From: SIG480 sp045595365 | Lineage (GTDB): Bacteria; Bacillota; Clostridia; Oscillospirales; JAAYXM01 | Direction: 5' to 3' | Length of the DNA stretch: 13,628 bases | Assembly: GCA_045595365.1 (NCBI GenBank) | Contig: JAZOAI010000030.1 | Span: forward strand, 1 to 13,628 | Part shown: positions 5,671 through 13,450 of the stretch, in pieces | Layout of the letters: every line of letters begins with the position of its first letter | Position numbering within the stretch: the first letter of the stretch is position 1 | Notes under the pieces: generated by a model | The model's input: the letters and a program-made list of their open reading frames with translations, nothing else | What the model was told of the DNA's origin: nothing | Database searches by the model: none | Program-made: the position numbers and the translations under genes

Positions 5671-7017
5671 ATGGCAGATACTATCGCCGCGATTGCAACC
5701 GCGCCCGCCCGAAGTGCCGTCGGAATAATCCGCATCTCGGGCGAGAAGTCGCTGGAAATAGCGTGTAAGGTCTTTTCGGGAGAGCTTTCTTCCCGCCCGC
5801 GTGAGATGGTTACGGGGCGTTTTCTCTCCAAAAACGGCGAGGTCCTCGATTTCGGGATGGCTGTTTTTTTCAAAGGCCCGAAGAGCTTTACCGGGGAAGA
5901 TTCGGTTGAATTCTTTTGCCACGGCTCTCTTGCCGTTCTGTCATCCGTTCTGAACGCTCTGTTTTGTGCAGGTGCCCGCCCGGCAGAGCCCGGCGAGTTT
6001 ACGCGCCGCGCATTTTTAAATGACAAAATGGACTTAACTCAGGCAGAGGCCGTAATCGACCTTATCGATTCGGAAACCGAGCTTGCCGCAAGAAACGCGG
6101 CTGAACAGATGAGAGGCGCGCTCGGCCGTGAGATTTCAGAAATTTCTTCTGCCCTCACCTCTGTTGCGGCGGAGTTTTACGCTTTTGTCGACTATCCCGA
6201 TGATGAAATTGAACAGACAGAACGCGACAAAATCGCGGATACTCTTTACGAAGTCGCTCTCCGTGCAGACAAGCTTTTTGGCACATACCAAAAAGGGCAT
6301 CTTCTCCGAAGCGGAATCCGCGTCGCGCTGATTGGCCGGCCAAACGTCGGAAAATCCTCTGTTTTAAATGCGCTTCTCAAAACCGAGCGCAGCATCGTCA
6401 CCGATATTCCGGGGACAACTCGCGACACGGTCGAGGAAAGCATTTCAATAAACTCTGTTGCGCTTCATCTTATAGATACAGCAGGGATTCGCGATGCTAA
6501 AACCGAGCCTGAGCGGCTTGGAATTGAAAGAAGCCGCGCGGCGGCAGAAAGCGCCGACCTCATAATCGCCGTTTTTGACGGTGCGTGCCCCCTTAACGAT
6601 TATGACTTTGAGGTTTTGTCGCTTGCAAAATCAAAAACAAGCATTTGCGTGATAAACAAAAGTGACCTCGGCACCGTTATTGACAAATCTCTTTTCGGAG
6701 GACTTCCGCTGATTGAAATTTCCGCAAAAGAAAATGTCGCAATTGATGAGCTTTCAGACCTCATATGCGAAACTGTCGGCGTAAACAATCTTTCGTGTGA
6801 CGGGAAGATAATCACAAACCCGCGCCACGCCTCTGCAATTGAGCGCGCAAAGGCCTTCATTATCTCAGCCGCAGATGCATTCCGCAACGGAACTTTTCCA
6901 GATCTTGCCGTCAGCGATGTTGAAGCGGCAATAAACACTCTTGCAGAAATAACGGGCAACTACGCGCAGGATTCTGTTATATCCGAAATCTTCTCCCGCT
7001 TCTGCGTGGGGAAATGA
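5671..7017 (+). CDS. mnmE: MnmE (TrmE), tRNA wobble-uridine modification GTPase
   Basis: This 448-residue cytosolic protein works with MnmG to place carboxymethylaminomethyl-type groups on U34 of tRNAs that read two-codon sets and glycine UCC. The N-terminal formyl-THF-binding domain opens with the family start MADTIAAIATAP. The inserted G domain has G1 GRPNVGKSS (222-230), switch I TTRD (249-252), G3 DTAG (269-272) and G4 NKSD (329-332). The protein ends in FCVGK, which matches the family's C-[IV]-G-K end with catalytic Cys445. The ATG at 5671 matches this family start; an in-frame TTG at 5644 would begin inside the tRNA terminator and is rejected. No strong ribosome binding site is visible, only a G-rich GGGATGTGG stretch. 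No mnmG follows in this window. Its last 41 bases overlap the end of the convergent GH25 frame. Confidence 0.96.
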   Translation: MADTIAAIATAPARSAVGIIRISGEKSLEIACKVFSGELSSRPREMVTGRFLSKNGEVLDFGMAVFFKGPKSFTGEDSVEFFCHGSLAVLSSVLNALFCAGARPAEPGEFTRRAFLNDKMDLTQAEAVIDLIDSETELAARNAAEQMRGALGREISEISSALTSVAAEFYAFVDYPDDEIEQTERDKIADTLYEVALRADKLFGTYQKGHLLRSGIRVALIGRPNVGKSSVLNALLKTERSIVTDIPGTTRDTVEESISINSVALHLIDTAGIRDAKTEPERLGIERSRAAAESADLIIAVFDGACPLNDYDFEVLSLAKSKTSICVINKSDLGTVIDKSLFGGLPLIEISAKENVAIDELSDLICETVGVNNLSCDGKIITNPRHASAIERAKAFIISAADAFRNGTFPDLAVSDVEAAINTLAEITGNYAQDSVISEIFSRFCVGK

Positions 7018-7774
7018 ATATTGGAACACAAAAAGAGCTGTCATATGACAGCTCTTTCTTATATCTTTCGAATAATGCGCGGCTTCCGTTAAAGACGTTC
7101 ATATCTATATACTTTTCTTCTCCGTCATATCCGGGAAGCTGTTCTGTGTGCGAATACTGCCAGAAGGTCCACTCTCTGCCGTCGGGCAGGGTGGGCTTTT
7201 TGACTATATCACAGATCCATATATCACAGTTTTTGTATTCTCCCGAAACGTATAACGTGTATGCACGGCGGTTTGTGTATATAATCGGATACTCGCCGTA
7301 TTCCACATAAAGCCTTGTTATCATTTCATCGAGAATTCGCCTGACTTTGGGAGAAGATGGCGGGGTATTCGCATATTCGCCATAAAGCTCAAGGTCGATA
7401 ACCGGCGGAAGCGTTATATCCTCGCGTTTTACCGAGTCTATAAAATTCTCCGCCTGAGCTGCCCCGTCACTTTCAAAGCTCAAGAAATGATATGCCCCGG
7501 CGGCAAGCTCCGTTTCTGCTATGCCCTCAATGTTTTTTTCAAAAAAGCGGTCTTTATATGAGCTTCCCTCGGTTGCTTTGATGAAAGCGAAATCTATTTC
7601 ACTTTGCGAGAGAGTCTCCCAATCAATTTCTCCCTGATAAGAAGAAACATCAACTCCGCGAACCTCATAGCTCTCAAGCGCGTGTCGGCTCACCAGCACC
7701 ACTGCCCTGTATATCAGAAGTGATGCAAGGAGAAGGATTGCCAAAGACTTGGTTACGATTTTCAGCTTACTCAT
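6977..7774 (-). CDS. Membrane-anchored GH25 lysozyme-like protein, C-terminus suspect
   Basis: This 265-residue protein starts with one hydrophobic segment (about 9-28, positive residues before it), acting as a signal anchor or uncleaved signal peptide, so the enzyme should face the wall. The GH25 muramidase domain then runs from 40 to 230: DVSSYQG (42-48, catalytic Asp42), FIKATEG (64-70), AGAYHF (92-97), DLEL (127-130, acidic pair D127/E129), WQYS (205-208) and DMNVFNG (224-230). The expected reaction is cleavage of MurNAc-GlcNAc bonds in peptidoglycan. Its ATG overlaps the galT stop by 4 bases (ATGA) with no clear ribosome binding site of its own, so it is probably translated by coupling to galT. 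Residues 239 onward have no family match: they are read through a terminator palindrome (7032-7057) and into antisense mnmE. A -1 frame TAA at 7059-7061, just before the hairpin, is the likely ancestral stop. Confidence 0.88.
   Translation of the reverse strand: MSKLKIVTKSLAILLLASLLIYRAVVLVSRHALESYEVRGVDVSSYQGEIDWETLSQSEIDFAFIKATEGSSYKDRFFEKNIEGIAETELAAGAYHFLSFESDGAAQAENFIDSVKREDITLPPVIDLELYGEYANTPPSSPKVRRILDEMITRLYVEYGEYPIIYTNRRAYTLYVSGEYKNCDIWICDIVKKPTLPDGREWTFWQYSHTEQLPGYDGEEKYIDMNVFNGSRALFERYKKELSYDSSFCVPIFISPRRSGRRFRI
7032..7057. terminator. Perfect palindrome, bidirectional terminator
   Basis: The 26 bases from AAAGAGCTGTCA to TGACAGCTCTTT are a perfect inverted repeat with T-rich tails on both strands (TTTCTT on +, five T then GTG on -). 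It begins 15 bases after the mnmE stop and fits termination of mnmE. On the - strand it would end the galKET-GH25 transcript, but it lies inside the GH25 reading frame, before that frame's stop codon. Confidence 0.88.
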
Positions 7775-9252
7775 AAGGTATTCATAAACGTGTCAAATGC
7801 CGCGATGCCGCCATCTGTGCGTTTGAAAACGCCGGCATCCTTTAAGCATTCAAGGAAAACATATCCCACCTCGCGAAGGAAGAGGCTCTCAATATCCTCG
7901 CCGTTTTTGCGCTTTTGCATTACGCCCTCTGCCCAGTCTGCGTGCTTCTTTGTTTCCTCATGTGATGCGAAGCTCTCGCCCTTTTCGGCAAGCTCAGTAA
8001 GCAGCGCAATCTCCTTCTTAAGCCGCGCGGGCAGGACTGCAAGACCCATAACCTCGATCAGTCCTATGTTCTCTTTCTTTATATGATGAAGCTCCTCGTG
8101 CGGGTGGAATACCCCCATGGGATATTCATCTGTTGTTATGTTGTTTCTGAGAACTATATCAAGCTCATATTCGCCGTTTTTCTTTCGGGCAATCGGGGTC
8201 ACGGTATTATGGCGCTCGCCGTCGGTTTCGGCAAATATAAATGCGCTCTCGTCAGTATACCCGCTCCACGCCTTAAATATCTTTCCCGCAAGAGATATGA
8301 GCTTCTCGCGGTCAGCTGTGCGAAGGCGGATAACAGACATAGGCCACTTGACACGCGCAACGCTGACGTCCTCATAGCCTTTTATGACATACTTCTTCTC
8401 CTCTTCCGCGCGTTCTATTGCAAAGGTATATCTCCCCCCCTGGAAGTGCTCGTGCGAGAGGATTGAACCCCCGACAATCGGAAGCCCTGCGTTTGAGCCT
8501 ATGAAATAGTGCGGAAACGCATCAAGAAACGCAATAAGCTTTGGGAAAACCGTTTCGTCAACCCGCATGGGAACGTGTTCGTGGTTAAACACAATACAAT
8601 GCTCGTTGTAATACACATACGGAGAATACTGCAGATGCCAAAGCTGCCCGCAAATCTCAATCGGCATAATTCTGTGGTTCTGCCGCGCGGGGAAATCAAG
8701 CCTCCCCGCATAGCCCTCGCATTCGGGGCAGAGCATACACGCGGGATACCCCGACTTCGGCGCGTTTTTGAGCTTTGCAATCTCTTTGGGGTCTTTCTCA
8801 GGCTTTGAGAGATTTATTGTTATATCAAGTGTGCCAAACTCCGTGTCAACCGGCCATTTCATATCGCGTTCTATGCGGTAGCGCCTGATATAGTCCGTAT
8901 CCTGCGAGAAATTATAATACCATTCCGTCGCGCTCTCGGGAGACTCGAGGTATAACTCGCAAAAGCGGTTTACTGTCTCAGAAGGTTTCGGTGTAAGCTC
9001 TCCCATGATGCGAGTATCAAAAAGGTCAAACTCCGTCCGGCTTTTTTCGATAATTCCTCTCTCTGCCGCATATTCGCAAAGAGACTCTAAGATTCCCTCA
9101 AGGCTTTTTTCAGAGCTTTCTTCCTCGCAAAACTCAGAAAGCCCCAAAAGGTCAGAAAGCCGGTTTCTTATATAAGTCCTATCGAGCGGAGAGATAAGCT
9201 CTCTCTCCTCGGCGTATTCTATAAGGGCCGCTATGTCTGCAAAAACGCTCAT
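7771..9252 (-). CDS. galT: GalT, UDP-glucose--hexose-1-phosphate uridylyltransferase (class II)
   Basis: This 493-residue cytosolic enzyme transfers UMP from UDP-glucose to galactose-1-phosphate, giving UDP-galactose and glucose-1-phosphate. The length and sequence match the Firmicutes class II GalT, which is longer than the approximately 350-residue E. coli type. Recognisable segments are FDTRIMGELTPKP (78-90), a cysteine group CMLCPEC (172-178) that may bind metal, FNHEHVPM (222-229) and GGSILSHEHFQGG (261-273), the nucleotidyl-transfer region. The ATG overlaps the galE stop by 4 bases (ATGA), and its own stop overlaps the GH25 start in the same way. It is the third gene of galK-galE-galT, the complete Leloir core. 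Confidence 0.96.
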   Translation of the reverse strand: MSVFADIAALIEYAEERELISPLDRTYIRNRLSDLLGLSEFCEEESSEKSLEGILESLCEYAAERGIIEKSRTEFDLFDTRIMGELTPKPSETVNRFCELYLESPESATEWYYNFSQDTDYIRRYRIERDMKWPVDTEFGTLDITINLSKPEKDPKEIAKLKNAPKSGYPACMLCPECEGYAGRLDFPARQNHRIMPIEICGQLWHLQYSPYVYYNEHCIVFNHEHVPMRVDETVFPKLIAFLDAFPHYFIGSNAGLPIVGGSILSHEHFQGGRYTFAIERAEEEKKYVIKGYEDVSVARVKWPMSVIRLRTADREKLISLAGKIFKAWSGYTDESAFIFAETDGERHNTVTPIARKKNGEYELDIVLRNNITTDEYPMGVFHPHEELHHIKKENIGLIEVMGLAVLPARLKKEIALLTELAEKGESFASHEETKKHADWAEGVMQKRKNGEDIESLFLREVGYVFLECLKDAGVFKRTDGGIAAFDTFMNTL

Positions 9253-10238
9253 TTCAAATACCCCTCCGGATGTGATTTATGCCATTTCCATGCAGAGCCG
9301 ACGATTTTGTCTAAATCATCGTGCTTCGGGTCCCACCCGAGAACTCTTTTTGCCTTTTCGCTTGACGCTACAAGCAGCGCGGGGTCACCCGGCCGCCTTT
9401 CGCAGACAAGCTCGGGTATGGAGTGCCCGGTTACGCGCCGCGCGCTTTCAATAACCTCTGAAACAGTAAATCCAACCCCGTTGCCAAGATTGAATATATC
9501 GCTCTCCCCGCCTTTTTCAAGGTACTCCACAGCGAGAACGTGTGCATCTGCAAGGTCTGTCACGTGGATATAGTCGCGGACACAGGTCCCGTCTTTCGTG
9601 TCATAATCCGAGCCGAACACTGAGATTTTCTCTCGCTTCCCGTTCGGAACCTGGAGAATAAGCGGAATAAGGTGGCTTTCCGGGTTATGCGCCTCACCGA
9701 GGTTTCCGCTCTCATCCGCGCCGCAGGCGTTGAAATATCTCAGGGACACAAAGCGAAGATTGTGCGCCTTTGATGCCCAGAAAAACATTTTTTCCATAGC
9801 GAGCTTTGTTTCGCCATAGGGGTTTGTCGGGCAGGTCATGTCGCTCTCCAATATAGGGATTCTCTCAGGCTCGCCGTAAACCGCCGCAGTTGAGGAAAAC
9901 ACTATTTTGTCTATCCCCGCCTCTGTCATCGCCTCAAGAAGTGTTATTGCCCCGCCTACGTTGTTGTTGTAATACTTAATGGGCGCCTTGACGCTCTCGC
10001 CTACAAGCGAACAGGCGGCAAAATGAATAACTGCGTCAAAATTGCCGCTACTGAAAACACCTTTTAAAAATTCGGAATCGCGGATGTCTCCCTCAAAAAA
10101 CTCGGCGCGCTCATCAACCGCCGCGCGAAACCCCGTCTGGAGATTGTCAATTACAGAAACCTCGTGCCCGCGCGAAAGAAGCTGTTTTACTGTATGCGAG
10201 CCGATATATCCGGCGCCTCCGAGAACTGCTATTTTCAT
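9249..10238 (-). CDS. galE: GalE, UDP-glucose 4-epimerase
   Basis: This 329-residue NAD-dependent short-chain dehydrogenase/reductase interconverts UDP-galactose and UDP-glucose, regenerating the UDP-glucose used by GalT and supplying UDP-galactose for wall or capsule sugars. The Rossmann motif is GGAGYIG (7-13). The catalytic residues are Ser in FSST (114-117) and the YGETK pair, Tyr141 and Lys145. The segments IDNLQTG and RYFNACGAD are typical of GalE. I chose the ATG at 10238, which lies 10 bases from AAAGGGAG (10249-10256); an in-frame TTG two codons upstream is too close to that site. The ribosome binding site overlaps the galK stop, so galK and galE are tightly linked. Confidence 0.97.
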   Translation of the reverse strand: MKIAVLGGAGYIGSHTVKQLLSRGHEVSVIDNLQTGFRAAVDERAEFFEGDIRDSEFLKGVFSSGNFDAVIHFAACSLVGESVKAPIKYYNNNVGGAITLLEAMTEAGIDKIVFSSTAAVYGEPERIPILESDMTCPTNPYGETKLAMEKMFFWASKAHNLRFVSLRYFNACGADESGNLGEAHNPESHLIPLILQVPNGKREKISVFGSDYDTKDGTCVRDYIHVTDLADAHVLAVEYLEKGGESDIFNLGNGVGFTVSEVIESARRVTGHSIPELVCERRPGDPALLVASSEKAKRVLGWDPKHDDLDKIVGSAWKWHKSHPEGYLK

Positions 10239-10253
10239 AAACAAAAACTCCCT

Positions 10254-11429
10254 TTATTTTATTTTTAATCCGCCCTCAAGGCGTATAGAAAGAAGCTTTG
10301 ACATATTATTTCCCAATGTTTTTTCAATTCCGCTAATGAAATCTTCTGTCATATCGTTCGGGACAAAGGCTTCGAGCGTTCCTCCGAAACCGCCGCCCTG
10401 AATTCTGACGGCGCCACGCCCGCCGAGAAGCCTCTCGCATATGGCAAGCGCAAATGCCATAGCCTGGTTCTTCTTTGCTCCTGCCGGATAGATGTTCTGC
10501 AGGTATTTAAAAGACGAATCTCCCGATTCTCTTATACGACGTAAAAACCCTTCAAAGTCACGGTTTTTGAGGCAGCCCGCCTCTTCCTTTGCGCGGCGGC
10601 TGTCAGAGAAGAAGTGAATGGCGCGAAGTATTGCGCGATCCCCGAGAGCTGCCCTTGCAGATGAAATATCGCCGTAGAAGGTTTCTTCATCAACCTCGCC
10701 AAGAATCTTCTTCCCGAAAAAGTTTGCAACGGCGCACATCTCGCGCGGAATATCCGCATATTCCTCTGTCAAATCGGCGTGGTCTGCGCCCGCATCTATG
10801 ATAACGATGTCGTATCCATACTCACTTATGTCGCATTCTATTTTTTTTATTTTAGCGGGGTTTTCAGAAAAATCTATTGCTGTAATCCCACCGACAGAGC
10901 TTGCCATCTGGTCCATCAGCCCGCAGGGTTTCCCGAAGAACTCGCGTTCCGCAAACTGCCCGATCTCGGCCATAGCTTCCGCAGAGAGATTCCCCCCGCA
11001 AATATCCGAAAGCGCCTTTGCGACAAGAACCTCAAACGCCGCCGAGGATGAAAGCCCCGACCCCGGAAGGACTTCGGATTCAATATACATATCTACTCCA
11101 AAAAGGTCAACTCCCCGCAAAGAAAGCCCTTTTGCAACGCCTCGAATCAGAGCGGCCGTGGTATTCTTTTCCTCCTCGAAAACCTCAAGCTCTGAAAGTG
11201 AAATTTCAAACTCTCCATGCTTGTCGCAAAAGGCTCTTATGACATCGAGCCCGTTTTTTGCAACTGCCGCACGGCTTTCAAGATTAATCGCCGCCGCAAG
11301 AACCACTCCTCCCTGGTGGTCTGTGTGGTTTCCTCCAATCTCTATGCGCCCGGGTGCTGAATACATGTGTACATTCTTGCCACTCCCGAATTTTTGCTCG
11401 AATGCAGCTTCAAGCATCTTATATTTCAT
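10254..11429 (-). CDS. galK: GalK, galactokinase
   Basis: This 391-residue cytosolic GHMP-family kinase phosphorylates alpha-D-galactose to galactose-1-phosphate with ATP, the first step of the Leloir route. The galactokinase signature is GRIEIGGNHTDHQGG (27-41), the phosphate loop is PGSGLSSSAA (122-131), the CGLMDQMAS segment (169-177) carries the likely catalytic Asp173, and motif 3 is GGGFGG (345-350). The signature is slightly off the common GRVNLIGEHTDY form but keeps the sugar-binding His-Thr-Asp. The ATG at 11429 follows GGAGGA (11436-11441) by 6 bases; an in-frame start 8 codons earlier would swallow that site. It is the first gene of the gal operon and has its own promoter. An unlinked galactose importer or regulator must lie elsewhere. 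Confidence 0.96.
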   Translation of the reverse strand: MKYKMLEAAFEQKFGSGKNVHMYSAPGRIEIGGNHTDHQGGVVLAAAINLESRAAVAKNGLDVIRAFCDKHGEFEISLSELEVFEEEKNTTAALIRGVAKGLSLRGVDLFGVDMYIESEVLPGSGLSSSAAFEVLVAKALSDICGGNLSAEAMAEIGQFAEREFFGKPCGLMDQMASSVGGITAIDFSENPAKIKKIECDISEYGYDIVIIDAGADHADLTEEYADIPREMCAVANFFGKKILGEVDEETFYGDISSARAALGDRAILRAIHFFSDSRRAKEEAGCLKNRDFEGFLRRIRESGDSSFKYLQNIYPAGAKKNQAMAFALAICERLLGGRGAVRIQGGGFGGTLEAFVPNDMTEDFISGIEKTLGNNMSKLLSIRLEGGLKIK

Positions 11430-11459
11430 GCTCAGTCCTCCGATTTTTCTCATTTTTTC

Positions 11460-11488
11460 ATTTTACAACAATATAAGAGAAATAGCAA
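11460..11488 (-). promoter_or_regulatory. Promoter of the galKET-GH25 operon
   Basis: On the - strand, TTGCTA (11483-11488) and TAAAAT (11460-11465) are separated by 17 bases and lie about 30 bases upstream of galK. There is no clear terminator between the upstream Tet(M)-like gene and this promoter, so some transcripts may enter galK from further up. No obvious operator or catabolite-response element was seen by eye. Confidence 0.7.
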
Positions 11489-11503
11489 TGGAAAAATGTC
11501 TTT

Positions 11504-13405
11504 TTATCTGCAATGAATGAAGCTTTCAACCTCGTGCCATTTCACATTGAACCCCGCACCGTGCGCGCAAAAGACTGAATCCGCCGTGTTTTCCACATCG
11601 CGGTTCGGCTCGTATCCGATTTCTTCTATAATCTTCTTTTCATCATTACACGGTGAGTATCCGTCAAATCTGAGGAAAAAAGAGACATTCCCACCTGTCG
11701 TTGATATAATCTCCTCTGCATATTCGCCAAGATACCGCGCAGGGGCTCTTCCTCGCGTTAAGGCAACTTCGCCGTCAATCTCAGGCGGGGTGAAGCTCCC
11801 GCCGAGTTTTGTGATGTCTGCCATAATTCTCCCGGCAGTCGCCATATCGCTTCGTGCGGAAAACTTATAAAACGGCTCAAGCAGTGTGCTTTCCCCTCTC
11901 ATAAGGCTATGCCTTATCGCCCTGTACGTTGCCTCGCGCAAATCACCGCCCTCGGTATGCTTTTCGTGGACTCTGCCCGTCACGAGAATATAGCGCACAT
12001 CGCAAAGCTCGCTGCCGGTGAGAATTCCTTTATGAGCCTTTTCAAAAACGTGTGTTCGTATGAGATTCTGCACTTTTCGCGGCAAAACATCCGTGCTGCA
12101 TTCGCTTATAAAGCTTATCCCGCTTCCCTCGGGCGCCGCCTCTACCCTTATATGGACCTCGGCATAATGCCGCAGAGGTTCAAAATGCCCATAACCCGTA
12201 GCAGGTGTCTTAATCGTCTCGCGGTAAACGACGCGGCAAGACCCGAACGAAACCTTTATGCCGAATCTGCGGAACATCTCATACTCTATAACCTGCAAGC
12301 TTATTTTGCCCATAACACTTATGTCTATTTCATCAAGAGCCTGTGAATATTCGACGGAAAGTGTCGGTTCTTCTTCTGAAAGCTCAAGAAGTTTTTCATA
12401 AACCTCGCGGGTAGTATGCTCATGGCCGAAAATAACCCGGGCTTTGAAAATCGGAGCTATTTTCATCACCTCGCGCCGCGGGAAAGAGCCGATTACATCC
12501 CCGCAGGAGATGTCAGAAAGCCCTGAAACCACACAAATTTCTCCTTTTTCTGCCGATTGCACCGCAGAAAGCTTTTTCCCGCTCGGGAGCTTGATTTCAT
12601 CAACCTTTCTCTGCCCATTCGGAGTATCAACTGTATCTTTCACGCGAAGGCTCCCTGAATTTATCTTCAAATATGCAAGCTTTTTTGCCCCATCGCGGCG
12701 AATCTTGTAGCAGGTCGCAGAAAAACCCTCGTCTTCTCTCTTTTCAACAATGAGAGAGCTGATTACTTCCATAAGCTTATCTATGTTTTCATCGCGAAGT
12801 GCCGAGCCGCAGATGCACGGGAAAATCTCGCGCGATAGAACCATTCTCCGGACTTCATCCGAGATTTTGACGGCGCCGCTTTCCGTATATTCCTCAAGCA
12901 GAGCTTCGCTTCTTTCGGCAAGCGCCTCCGAAAAATCCTCAGAAAAATTTATTGCATTATCCGCGAGTCGTGAGCGAATGTCTGAAATTGCTCCTTCCAC
13001 ATCCGCTGTCGCGGCATCTGTTTTGTTTATGAAAATGAATGTCGGGACATTGTATTCCCGAAGAAGCTGCCATACGGCCTCGGTATGGCTCTCGACCCCC
13101 TCTATCGCGCTGACAACCAAAAGAGCATAGTCCATAACAGATATTGCCCGCTCGGTCTCTGCGAAAAAATCCGCGTGGCCGGGAGTGTCAATGATTGTTA
13201 TGCAATCGCCATCAAGAGATATGCGAGCAGCATCGGAAAACACAGTTATTCCGCGCTCGCGCTCAATGTCGCTGTAATCAAGATATGAACTTTTGTCGTC
13301 AACCCTGCCAAAGCTTCTTATCGTATTCGTATGGCATAGTATACGCTCGGCAAGCGTTGTCTTTCCCGCATCAACGTGAGCAAGGATTCCCAATGTAACT
13401 TTCAT
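11504..13405 (-). CDS. Tet(M)-like translation GTPase of the EF-G family
   Basis: This encodes 633 residues, close to the 639 of Tet(M), with the EF-G-like domain order. The G domain carries G1 AHVDAGKTT (9-17), switch RGIT (51-54), G3 DTPGH (73-77), G4 NKTD (127-130) and G5 GSA (200-202). Domain II is about 225-305, domains III/IV about 315-510 and a V-like C-terminal domain follows. The protein ends with a conserved-looking HGAGFNVKWHEVESFIH stretch. Ribosomal protection proteins use such a body to release tetracycline from the 30S A site. Here the domain IV loop that should carry SPVST-PADFR instead reads VHEKHTEGGDLREA (479-492), without the tetracycline-displacing proline, so I would not call it a proven resistance gene. 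A chromosomal ribosome-rescue or other translation role is equally possible. AAGGGTG lies 5 bases before the ATG. It has its own promoter. Confidence 0.88.
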   Translation of the reverse strand: MKVTLGILAHVDAGKTTLAERILCHTNTIRSFGRVDDKSSYLDYSDIERERGITVFSDAARISLDGDCITIIDTPGHADFFAETERAISVMDYALLVVSAIEGVESHTEAVWQLLREYNVPTFIFINKTDAATADVEGAISDIRSRLADNAINFSEDFSEALAERSEALLEEYTESGAVKISDEVRRMVLSREIFPCICGSALRDENIDKLMEVISSLIVEKREDEGFSATCYKIRRDGAKKLAYLKINSGSLRVKDTVDTPNGQRKVDEIKLPSGKKLSAVQSAEKGEICVVSGLSDISCGDVIGSFPRREVMKIAPIFKARVIFGHEHTTREVYEKLLELSEEEPTLSVEYSQALDEIDISVMGKISLQVIEYEMFRRFGIKVSFGSCRVVYRETIKTPATGYGHFEPLRHYAEVHIRVEAAPEGSGISFISECSTDVLPRKVQNLIRTHVFEKAHKGILTGSELCDVRYILVTGRVHEKHTEGGDLREATYRAIRHSLMRGESTLLEPFYKFSARSDMATAGRIMADITKLGGSFTPPEIDGEVALTRGRAPARYLGEYAEEIISTTGGNVSFFLRFDGYSPCNDEKKIIEEIGYEPNRDVENTADSVFCAHGAGFNVKWHEVESFIHCR

Positions 13406-13420
13406 AATTTCACCCTTTTT

Positions 13421-13449
13421 ATTTTACCATATTATCAAATTATAGTCAA
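13421..13449 (-). promoter_or_regulatory. Promoter of the Tet(M)-like gene
   Basis: On the - strand, TTGACT (13444-13449) and TAAAAT (13421-13426) are separated by 17 bases and lie 16 bases upstream of the ATG. The leader is too short for the peptide-attenuator arrangement known upstream of tet(M), so expression looks constitutive unless the adjacent repeat affects it. Confidence 0.78.
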
Positions 13450-13450
13450 A

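Noticed and set aside
10798..11520. 240-residue open frame on the + strand opposite galK
   Set aside because: It is antisense to a well-supported gene, with Ser/Pro-rich low-complexity translation and no start signal.
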